Below are positions 8,276 to 15,200 of a DNA stretch of 31,887 nucleotides, one piece after another; the first letter of the stretch is position 1, and every line of letters starts with the position of its first letter. Origin of the DNA: CAZODA01 sp964578485 (GTDB lineage: Bacteria; Bacteroidota; Bacteroidia; Bacteroidales; Marinilabiliaceae). The notes under the pieces were generated by a model that saw only the letters and a list, made by a program, of their open reading frames with translations, was not told where the DNA came from and did no database searches. The DNA is taken from assembly GCA_964578485.1 (NCBI GenBank), contig CAZODA010000038.1:1-31887 (forward strand), read 5' to 3'. A program made the position numbers and the translations under genes.

Positions 8276-9148
8276 ATGGAGCTTTTTCTTGGACCGGTAA
8301 AATTAATTCTAAGTTCAGATAAGACTATTCTCTTCAAACTTCTTGCATCAAAGGAATATACAAAAGCTGTTATTACCCCCAAGCACCACTTTAACTGCCA
8401 TTATATTACTGTCGATAATATTGAAATCCCGTCTGACAAAGATGAATATTTCACAGGAAAATCAGATGATATACTGCTTATGCCGTATAATTGGTATGTT
8501 AAAATGCAAGAAGACAATATTTCAATTTATATAGAGTTCCTTGATGATGCTTATATTGAAAACACTTTGGCTATAATAAAGCCAAAGGAAAAAACCATAC
8601 TCATAAGTCTTCAGGCAAAAAATAAAAATCTTGTTTTATCCGATCCCCTCTTTCAACCACTTGGCTCACTTTTAATGGTTTACCTTGCCTACCTTAGTGA
8701 AGGCTTTCTTATCCACGCCTCCGGAGTTGTAGCTGATAATAAAGGAATGATTTTTACCGCAGTGTCAGGAACAGGAAAGTCAACTATGGCACAACTATGG
8801 AAAAATAAGGGACATACAATAATAAATGATGACCGCTTGTGGCTGCATAAAATAAATGAAAAATGGTATATGTTTAATACCCCTATGGTTTGGTATGCAC
8901 AAAAACCGGCAATGGCAGAAGTAAACAAAATTTTCCTCATCCGACAAGCAACAATAAACGAAATAAATAAAATTTCAGGAATTCAAGCCTCCATGAAGGT
9001 TATGAGTAATTGCATCCAACATTTTGCAAACCAAGAAATGACAACCAAGCACTTAGACAGAGTCTTAGATTTTACAAGCAAAATCCCAATATACGACTGC
9101 GGATTTAAACCGGATAATGAAATCGTGGAATTAATCAATGAACAATAA
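8276..9148 (+). CDS. HPr-kinase-like serine kinase (PEP-carboxykinase-type fold)
   Basis: This 290-residue protein has a P-loop, AVSGTGKST, with Gly165-Thr170 as its core, and a downstream IINDD motif (Asp185-Asp186), as in HPr kinase/phosphorylase C-terminal domains. LIHASGVVADNKG precedes the P-loop, also typical of these proteins. The N-terminal ~140 residues are not the HPr kinase N-terminal domain. The protein therefore fits the HprK-like group in RiPP clusters, for which phosphorylation of a serine of a lasso peptide is the characterised example (paeninodin cluster). It is the last gene of the three-gene operon and its likely substrate is the product of 8008-8247. Start ATG 8276. A NAGLU-like or PTS role is unlikely, since no HPr gene is nearby. 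The substrate is inferred only. Confidence 0.8.
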   Translation: MELFLGPVKLILSSDKTILFKLLASKEYTKAVITPKHHFNCHYITVDNIEIPSDKDEYFTGKSDDILLMPYNWYVKMQEDNISIYIEFLDDAYIENTLAIIKPKEKTILISLQAKNKNLVLSDPLFQPLGSLLMVYLAYLSEGFLIHASGVVADNKGMIFTAVSGTGKSTMAQLWKNKGHTIINDDRLWLHKINEKWYMFNTPMVWYAQKPAMAEVNKIFLIRQATINEINKISGIQASMKVMSNCIQHFANQEMTTKHLDRVLDFTSKIPIYDCGFKPDNEIVELINEQ

Positions 9149-9183
9149 ACAGTCATCAGTAATCAGTCATCAGTAAACAGTAA

Positions 9184-9297
9184 AGAGTTTAGAGTTTAGA
9201 GTTTAGAGTTTAGAGTTTAGAGTTTTGAGTTTCGGGTTTAGGGTTTAGAGTTTTGAGTTTCGGGTTTAGGGTTTAGAGTTTAGAGTTTAGGGTTTAG
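9184..9297. repeat. GTTTAGA/GTTTAGG heptamer tract
   Basis: At least a dozen heptamer-like units of the form GAGTTTA, with variants GAGTTTT, CGGGTTT and GGGTTTA. A 28-base higher-order unit is repeated within it. Related short tracts occur at 20819-20850 and 30375-30400. Confidence 0.85.
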
Positions 9298-9303
9298 TTA
9301 TCA

Positions 9304-9346
9304 GTTTTTAATGTACTCAAAGCATCCTGCTTTGAGAAAAGGCATG
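9304..9346 (+). repeat. copy of the CTCAAAGCA hairpin repeat (short form)
   Basis: The segment holds a 9-pair stem, CTCAAAGCA and TGCTTTGAG around a TCC loop, preceded by GTTTTTAATGTA and followed by AAAAGGCATGA. The same ~43 bases recur at 20978 and 30651, and from AATGTA onward at 11604. Confidence 0.9.
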
Positions 9347-9449
9347 ATTCCTGTAATTGCAAATAAAAACCCACATATTTTGGCAATTTAACGACCCTAC
9401 TGCTCCACTTTTGAAGGGGAGCTGTCCGAAGGTTGAGCGAAGCGAAATC

Positions 9450-9480
9450 CCGTATACCGCGCGAGCGGGATACGGGAACC
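9450..9480. repeat. compound GC-rich hairpin, CCCGTAT...ATACGGG
   Basis: Nested arms CCCGTAT/ATACGGG and CCGC/GCGG form one long hairpin. The left flank is GAGCGAAGCGAAAT. The reverse-complement form with the same flank lies at 11702-11750, which marks a dispersed palindromic family. Confidence 0.8.
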
Positions 9481-9747
9481 AGCTACTGGTTAAACAGAAT
9501 AAACTTTATTATAACACAACTCTCTTTATTTTTCTGGACTCCGGAATGTTGGCTTCTCTTGTCTGTGAGGACTTTACCTCCCGCTCTAGGCAAGTCTCGG
9601 CGGGATTTCGCTACGTTCAAAACCACCATGTAATTCGTGGACAAATCTTTGCGTGGAAATTATTCGTGCGTTTCGGCTTCGCTCAAAACAACCAAGTTTC
9701 GACTCCGCTCGGCCACCACGTAATTCGTAATTGGTAATTCGTAATTG

Positions 9748-10000
9748 ATCTTTGCGCTCTCCGCGTAAACTATCCTTTGCGGTCTTCGCGTGGAAATTAT
9801 TCGTGTAATTAAAAAATTCGTGTTAATTAGTGTAATTCGTGGACAAATCTTTGCGCTCTCCGCGTAAACTATCCTTTGCGGTCTTCGCGTGGAAATTATT
9901 CGTGTAATTAAAAAATTCGTGTTAATTAGTGTAATTCGTGGACAAATCTTTGCGTTCTCTGCGTAAACTATCCTTTGCGTCCTTTGCGTGAACCCCTTAA
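9748..10000 (+). repeat. 99-bp tandem repeat, about 2.5 copies
   Basis: Units start at 9748, 9847 and 9946, each with ATCTTTGCG, so the period is exactly 99 bases. Copies 1 and 2 are nearly identical. The third is incomplete and slightly diverged. A further single copy of most of the unit lies at 11903-11998, with TGGAAATTATTCGTGTAATT conserved. Confidence 0.9.
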
Positions 10001-10016
10001 TTTATTTCAAAGGATG

Positions 10017-10049
10017 TTTTTGTCTTTTTATACATTTGTCTTATATTTG
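10017..10049 (+). promoter_or_regulatory. Bacteroidota-type promoter of ric
   Basis: TTTTTG at 10017-10022 (-33 element) and TATATTTG at 10042-10049 (-7 element, consensus TAnnTTTG) are separated by 19 bases, the expected spacing. A second TAnnTTTG match, TACATTTG, lies at 10031-10038. An imperfect inverted repeat, TTTATACA (10027-10034) with TGCATAAA (10048-10055), surrounds the -7 element and could be an operator. The ATG follows 23 bases after the -7 box, so the leader is short. Confidence 0.7.
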
Positions 10050-10072
10050 CATAAACATCAAAACCAAATACA

Positions 10073-10810
10073 ATGAAAATAAATCGTGATACCTTAGTTG
10101 CAGATATTGTAAAAGAGAATTTCAAGACTGCACCTTTATTTGAAAGTTTAAATATAGATTTTTGCTGTGGCGGTAATATACCCTTAGGTGAAGCCGGCAA
10201 AGCGGCATCTCTCGACTTAAACGACCTGATATCAAAGTTAGAACTCATAATGCAGGAGGAAGACTTTGATGCAAGGTTTATTCAAAGTTTAGAACTTGAT
10301 CAGCTTGCCGACTACATAGAAAAGCGTCATCACAGCTATGTAAGGGAGAAAGTTCCTTTTTTAAAAGCTAAACTTGAAAAGCTAAGCAGAGTGCATGGCG
10401 ACAGGCATCCGGAGCTTTTTGAAGTTGAAAAAATCTTTTGTGAAACTTCCCAGGAGATAAGCATGCATTTAATGAAGGAAGAGCTTATTTTATTCCCCCA
10501 GATACGAAAACTTGTTAAAGCCAAAAACGGTGAAGACGTGAGTTTCAGCAAGGTACAACAAGGCGTGGAAGCTCCTATAAAGACAATGTTGGAAGAACAT
10601 GATGATGAGGGTGAAAGGTTTAAAACTATTTCAAAACTCACAGATGGCTATAAAACACCTGAAGATGGCTGTAATACCTATCATGTAACCCTGCAAACAT
10701 TGAAGGAATTTGAAGAAGACCTTCACCGCCATATTCACCTTGAAAACAACATCCTTTTTCCGGAAGCAATCAAATTAGAAAATAAATATAAAGTCGGAAA
10801 AGGCAATTGA
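10073..10810 (+). CDS. ric: iron-sulfur cluster repair di-iron protein (RIC; YtfE/ScdA/DnrN family)
   Basis: This 245-residue cytoplasmic protein has the full RIC layout. The N-terminal ScdA_N domain (about 1-60) contains the IDFCCGG motif. A hemerythrin-like four-helix domain follows. The residues at the expected di-iron ligand places are visible: His87, His132 with Glu136 (HxxxE), His176, and His220 with Glu224 (HxxxE). In characterised members the oxo-bridged di-iron centre helps restore Fe-S clusters damaged by nitric oxide or peroxide. The gene has a good promoter of its own, and an Rrf2-type regulator with cluster-type cysteines follows 118 bases downstream, which fits control by NO or redox state. 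Length and start (ATG 10073) are normal for the family. Nothing appears truncated. Confidence 0.95.
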   Translation: MKINRDTLVADIVKENFKTAPLFESLNIDFCCGGNIPLGEAGKAASLDLNDLISKLELIMQEEDFDARFIQSLELDQLADYIEKRHHSYVREKVPFLKAKLEKLSRVHGDRHPELFEVEKIFCETSQEISMHLMKEELILFPQIRKLVKAKNGEDVSFSKVQQGVEAPIKTMLEEHDDEGERFKTISKLTDGYKTPEDGCNTYHVTLQTLKEFEEDLHRHIHLENNILFPEAIKLENKYKVGKGN

Positions 10811-10881
10811 AGTAAAGAGAAAACACAATTTTTACAGTAAGGCAGGGTAATATAGGTAGTTTTGATCCGCCTAAGCGGTTT

Positions 10882-10903
10882 AAAATACAATTTTGTATCT
10901 TTG
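10882..10903 (+). promoter_or_regulatory. inverted repeat over the promoter of the Rrf2 gene
   Basis: AAAATACAA and TTGTATCTT form a 9-2-9 inverted repeat (8 of 9 positions pair) at 10882-10901. It overlaps TATCTTTG at 10896-10903, a match to the TAnnTTTG -7 consensus. The size and AT-rich dyad resemble NsrR-type operators of the Rrf2 family, so autoregulation is likely. A second small dyad, CCGC/GCGG, is at 10867-10878. No TTTG -33 box is visible at the proper distance. Confidence 0.5.
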
Positions 10904-10928
10904 TGATATAAACCATTGATTCAATTGT

Positions 10929-11366
10929 ATGTTATCAAAAAGCTCGGAATATGCCATTAGAGCAATGGTATCTGTTCAGCTTCAAAACTGGCAATTGCTC
11001 CGTCCGGGAGTTAGCGATATAGCAAGTCATATTGAAGCCCCCTTAGCCTTTACTGCTAAAATTTTGCAGTCTCTCACCAGAAACAAATTGCTCCATTCTA
11101 TCAAAGGAAGAGGAGGAGGTTTTTTCTTCTCTGATGATGATGAAGATGTTACTCTTTTTCAAATCGTAAAGATAATTGAAGGAGATGGCATTTTTTATCG
11201 TTGTGGCTTTGGTATGAAAAATTGCTGCGAAACAAATCCTTGTCCCCTACACCACCAATATAAGGATATAAGGGATGGATATGAAAAATTAATGACTAAT
11301 ACTACGGTACGCTCATTGGCACAAGCAATAAGAGATGGCGACGCAGTTATGAACAATGTAATTTAA
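10929..11366 (+). CDS. Rrf2 family transcriptional regulator (NsrR/IscR-like, Fe-S sensing type)
   Basis: This 145-residue protein begins MLSKSSEYAIRAMVSVQL, the usual Rrf2 N-terminus. A winged helix-turn-helix follows, with KILQSLTRNKLLHSIKGRGGGF as recognition helix and wing (about 50-72, by pattern). Cys92, Cys99/Cys100 and Cys105 lie in the segment where Rrf2 regulators bind a [2Fe-2S] or [4Fe-4S] cluster. One extra cysteine (CC at 99-100) is present. Its place just downstream of ric suggests control of that gene and of itself through NO or cluster status. A dyad over its own -7 box supports autoregulation. Whether it is closer to NsrR, IscR or another subgroup cannot be decided by eye. 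Start ATG 10929 gives normal length. Confidence 0.93.
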   Translation: MLSKSSEYAIRAMVSVQLQNWQLLRPGVSDIASHIEAPLAFTAKILQSLTRNKLLHSIKGRGGGFFFSDDDEDVTLFQIVKIIEGDGIFYRCGFGMKNCCETNPCPLHHQYKDIRDGYEKLMTNTTVRSLAQAIRDGDAVMNNVI

Positions 11367-11562
11367 CGCAGTAAACAGTCATCAGTTATCAATGATCAAT
11401 GAACAATGAACAATGATTCAGTGGAATGTTGAAAATGTTGAGAATGTTGAGGACTACGTCGTTTAGAGAGGTTTAGTTATCAGTGATCTGTAGGGACATG
11501 ACATGTCGTGTCGGTTTTGGGATTTTGATTAGCAAATTTCTTAATTTGTTAATTAGCAGATT

Positions 11563-11604
11563 AGGAAATGAAGGAATGAAGGAATGAAGGAATGAAGGAA
11601 TGAA
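11563..11604 (+). repeat. GGAATGAA octamer microsatellite
   Basis: Four to five perfect octamer copies are preceded by AGCAGATTAGGAAATGAA. The same tract with the same left flank occurs at 30549-30596, again just before a 105-bp repeat copy. Confidence 0.9.
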
Positions 11605-11708
11605 ATGTACTCAAAGCATCCTGCTTTGAGAAAAGGCATGAATACGTGGGGTTTAACAGGTTCAACCACCGTGAAAAACAATTCAGGCGTTTCGGCTCCG
11701 CTCTCCCG
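11604..11708 (+). repeat. 105-bp dispersed repeat, copy 1
   Basis: It starts AATGTACTCAAAGCATCC and ends GGCTCCGCTCTCCCG. I see one difference from the copy at 30657-30761 by direct reading. The left end contains the CTCAAAGCA hairpin. It is followed by a CCCGTATC/GATACGGG-type hairpin that differs from the one after copy 2. Confidence 0.93.
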
Positions 11709-11841
11709 TATCCCGCTCACGCGGTATACGGGATTTCGCTTCACTCAAAGCCAACATGTCTTCGTAATTGGTAATTCGTCTTGATTTTTGTCTTAATCTG
11801 CGTGAACCCATTGACCAAACTCAATGATCAATATAAACAGG

Positions 11842-11863
11842 GAGACAGGGCATGCCCTGTCTC
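11842..11863. repeat. perfect 22-bp palindrome, half-site GAGACAGGGCA
   Basis: Both halves match exactly. The flanks TCAATATAAACAGG and TACAATATCATAATCAT are shared with the copies at 12201-12222 and 21628-21649. It resembles REP-type palindromes. Confidence 0.92.
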
Positions 11864-11902
11864 TACAATATCATAATCATTTGTAAAAATTCGCGTAAAA
11901 AA

Positions 11903-11998
11903 ACCTTCGCGCCTTTGCGTGGAAATTATTCGTGTAATTAAAAAATTCGTGTAATTAGTGTAATTCGTGGACAAATCTTTGCGTTCTCTGCGTGAACC
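11903..11998 (+). repeat. dispersed copy of the 99-bp unit
   Basis: The segment runs from CCTTCGCGCCTTTGCGTGG to TTCTCTGCGTGAACC. It shares GGAAATTATTCGTGTAATT and GTGTAATTCGTGGACAAATC with the tandem array at 9748-10000. Confidence 0.85.
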
Positions 11999-12040
11999 AA
12001 TCAACTAATCTGCTAATCAACAAATTCATTGTAATAGCTC

Positions 12041-12084
12041 AAAAACCCCTCCGGCCTCCGGCCACCTCCCCTTTGCAGGGGAGG
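12041..12084 (-). terminator. GC-rich hairpin with T-run on the minus strand, possible terminator of gene A
   Basis: CCTCCCC and GGGGAGG (12065-12084) form a 7-pair stem. A GGCC-GGA-GGCC hairpin and GGAGGGG lie next to it, followed on the minus strand by TTTTT (12041-12045). It is about 180-230 bases past the stop of gene A. It could equally be another dispersed hairpin without a termination role. Confidence 0.35.
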
Positions 12085-12096
12085 AGTTATTGGCAA

Positions 12097-12126
12097 GACT
12101 TCAAGCCGTTAAAGGCTTTCAGCCTA
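12097..12126. repeat. AAAGGCTTTCAGCCT module, copy 1
   Basis: About 30 bases (GACTTCAAGCCGTTAAAGG then CTTTCAGCCT) match 30943-30971 with one or two differences. The segment is partly self-complementary (AGCC...GGCT). Confidence 0.8.
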
Positions 12127-12200
12127 TAAATTCGTGTGAAAAAATCTTTGCGTCTTCGCGTGAATTCGTTGACTCAAACTCAATGATCAATATAAACAGG

Positions 12201-12222
12201 GAGACAGGGCATGCCCTGTCTC
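12201..12222. repeat. perfect 22-bp palindrome, second copy
   Basis: Identical to 11842-11863. The flank into the 3' end of gene A is shared with the region after gene B, so this copy travelled with the duplicated gene end. Confidence 0.92.
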
Positions 12223-12267
12223 TACAATATCATAATCATTCGTGAAAATTTGCGAAAATTCGATGAC

Positions 12268-15200
12268 TTAATTCAGCACTCTTTCGCTTTTCACTACCTC
12301 ACCCACTACTACTCTAACAATATAAACTCCTTTCATATCAGGGAGATCAATATAGCTGAGCTTATCCTTGACAATGCATTCGCTGAACTTCTGACCATTA
12401 ATTGTAAACACCTCTATATTAGCACTGCCGCTTTCATTCAATAAACTATCATCAATTATCACAAGAGCTTTTCCCTTAACTCCGGAAATTGTGATAGCTC
12501 CTGTTTCAAATACATCTTTGTTATCGGCATCTAATCCGACAGGAATATTTATAAAATGAAGCTCAAAGCGTGTATGATCATCACCGGTATTAGTGGCACT
12601 GTACTTATATTCATTAGTATCAACAAGATTAATATTTACTCCCTTTTCATTATCATAGAGATAAGGTAAATGATCACCATAATAATAAGAAAGATCAAAA
12701 CTAAGAGTTACTTCTCCTTCTATGCCGTTACGAACACTTAAAGGAAGAACAACATGATCGCCTTGCAAGGGTGGAAGACCATTGATGGCAAGTGCTTTAC
12801 CCTCGCTTTGCGTATATATTTCGGGTATGCGAACATCCTCATTGAAATATTTTTCCGAATCTCCGCCATCGATACCCGACTCCGATCCTGATGCAAAATA
12901 TACAACTGCACCATCGCGTGAATATTCGTTCGACGAAACAATGCGAATGACATCACCACTACGACCCGATGAACCCTTTAAATAAGATGTAGCCAAACCA
13001 TGACATCGTGCAGCATTGTTTATTGTTAATGTTGCACCCGCCTTTGTAGGACGAACATAAACACTCTGCATAGGAGCTATCAAAGCAAATTCTGCTTCTT
13101 CTTCTTCTTCACCAAAAGTACTGCCGTCAGGATATAAAGCCAATCGACCTCCCTCAGGTACACTCTTATTATAAGTGATGAAAGTCATAGCATCACCAAC
13201 AAGCATACGATACCAAATAGTGGATTCAAAATCATCGCGTGTCCAGCCATCATCATCCTGCCAATCAATAAAACTTGGATAAGGATTTGCCATAAGTTGA
13301 TGACGGTTCTCAGCATATACACGAGAGATCTCGCCATTATTTAAAACTCCGGTATAACTAAGTTCCTTTGTAGCTCCACCATTTGGATGATAATAAACCG
13401 AAACCCCTTCCATAACACGTAAAGGTGTAGAAACATGGTCAGTATATGTAGAATACCAACGATCGCGGTAAACATTCACAAGAGTTCCGGAACCTTGATC
13501 ACCCGGACTGAAATTACCAAAGGTTGCATCTTTAATGGAACTGCCAAGGTAGAACCACTGATCGGTGGGCAAACTTAAATTTACATTGGCTTTTCCACTA
13601 ACATCACCATGAGTAAGCAACGAAGCCATACCACCCTCACCCGTCTTATTGAGTATTATAAGACTACCCTCATCAGCTATACTCAAATCACCATTAACAG
13701 TAAGACGTGATCCGGGATTGAGAGTAAGTGAGCCACCTTCTTCAATAGTAAGATTATTGGTTTGTGCTATCGAAGCATTATTATCGGACATAACAGGCCA
13801 ATAAGGTACAGGATTCACATCTAAAGTAGTTATCAATGCAGGAGTAGCTGCCGAAGGCAACTTTTTACCGTACCAATTGTCCGTATCAAACCAATCTGAG
13901 GAACTTGCTCCTATCCAGGTATAATCATTTAATTCAGGTACTATATTTAAACCAAAACTATAATAACGTCGTAAATTATGTGCTAAAGAATTGGTCGTTA
14001 CAAGCTTTTTTATTTCATCAACATTATGTTTTATCAATAGAGTCCATTCTTCTGATACTCCTGCATCAGCATCCAAACTTACAACATCAAACTCTTCGGG
14101 ATTAACACCACTTGCATCATCCCAGCGAAGAGTTACAGAAGCATATGCATTAGCAGCAGGAGCAGTAACTTCCCAATATTCATTATTACTGATATAAGCA
14201 ATATTACCATTTTGATGGCGCTTAGGTGGTGTTGAATTAAAATATTCAACTTCCCATACACCAGATGATTGAACTGAATTTAAAGAAAAGTCTCCCCTTC
14301 TACCATCTTTTCCAACAGGAAAATCCCATGTACTATAATTTGCCATCTTTTTTCTGAGAGCTGTACCCACATAACCTGCAGCATTATTAATAGTAATATT
14401 GCCAAGTGCATTGCTCATATATAAAGGACTATTATTCAACGATATAATATTTCCTTTACTAATTATAACATCCTTTGTTACTTCTAAAATATTATCCAAA
14501 CACAATCCGGCAGTATTATTTATTGTCATGTTATGCAAGGCATTGGAGCCTGTAAGATTTGAATTCCCTTTAACATATTGCCTTGAAGCTCCCGTAAAGG
14601 AAACTTGGCCGGTTTTCATATCAACATTACCGTCATCATATATAAAATCACCTTTTAAATCAATATTATTAGAGTTTTCATTACTTAAAACAGCACCTGA
14701 AATCTCAAGATCTCCGTTTAAAGTAACAGTAAGATTCGGCCACCTACGAGTACCGCTGCCACTTAAAACCAAATTATTAACCGAAGGAATTTCACCCAAA
14801 ATATCATAATTCCCGGTACCCGAATATTCAAGAGTTCCGCCCTGAGATGAAAAGAATTGATCATATTCACCTGCCGGCAAGGATTCACGCAGGGTCACCA
14901 AACGCCCTTTACCGCTTACTTTACCCAAACGATGTCCAAAAGTATTTCCTGTATTTAAAACACCTCCTTCATCAAGGAGAGTAAGATAAGCAGCATATCC
15001 ATTACCGGGCATATCTACTTTATGCTTTATATCAACAATAGCTCCGCGAGGGCCTCCGCCCGGAACGGTACCACCGCCCTTAACTTCCCAAATATCCTCA
15101 TCATTCCAATTACCATCTTTTATGGTTACAAAAGTTTCTACCTTTTCGGGCATCACCGCATCTTCACCTGCAGTATAATCACCATTGATACCTGCATCAT

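Larger units (their letters stand above)
9149..10041. other. non-coding repeat island between the kinase-like gene and ric
   Basis: About 890 bases with no believable gene. It begins with a degenerate ATCAGTAA-type repeat and a long GTTTAGA-type heptamer tract. Then follow a copy of the CTCAAAGCA hairpin repeat, a compound CCCGTAT...ATACGGG hairpin, a variant CCCGC...GCGGG hairpin, and 2.5 copies of a 99-bp tandem repeat. The ric promoter starts at the right edge. Confidence 0.75.
11367..12267. other. non-coding repeat island between the Rrf2 gene and giant T9SS gene A
   Basis: About 900 bases with no believable gene, made of repeat modules. In order these are: a GATCAATGAACAATG tract from 11394, a hairpin at 11491-11513, a GGAATGAA octamer tract, the 105-bp repeat, and a CCCGTAT-type hairpin. 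Then come two copies of the GAGACAGGGCA palindrome, most of a 99-bp unit, a GC-rich hairpin, and an AAAGGCTTTCAGCCT module. Confidence 0.75.

Noticed and set aside
7692..9148. Complete lasso-peptide cluster
   Set aside because: No transglutaminase-like protease, asparagine-synthetase-like cyclase or transporter is present; only a reduced, lasso-related interpretation is supported.
9357..9737. 126-codon plus-strand frame after the kinase-like gene
   Set aside because: It runs across the GC-rich hairpins and dispersed repeats, has no family pattern, and parts of it recur in other islands in other contexts.
9748..10000. Possible CRISPR array
   Set aside because: The 99-bp units are contiguous with no unique spacers, and no cas gene is in the window.
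12211..12444. 77-codon plus-strand frame at the end of gene A, with a near-identical twin at 21638-21871
   Set aside because: Both lie antisense to the conserved C-terminal coding region; their likeness is explained by duplication of genes A and B.
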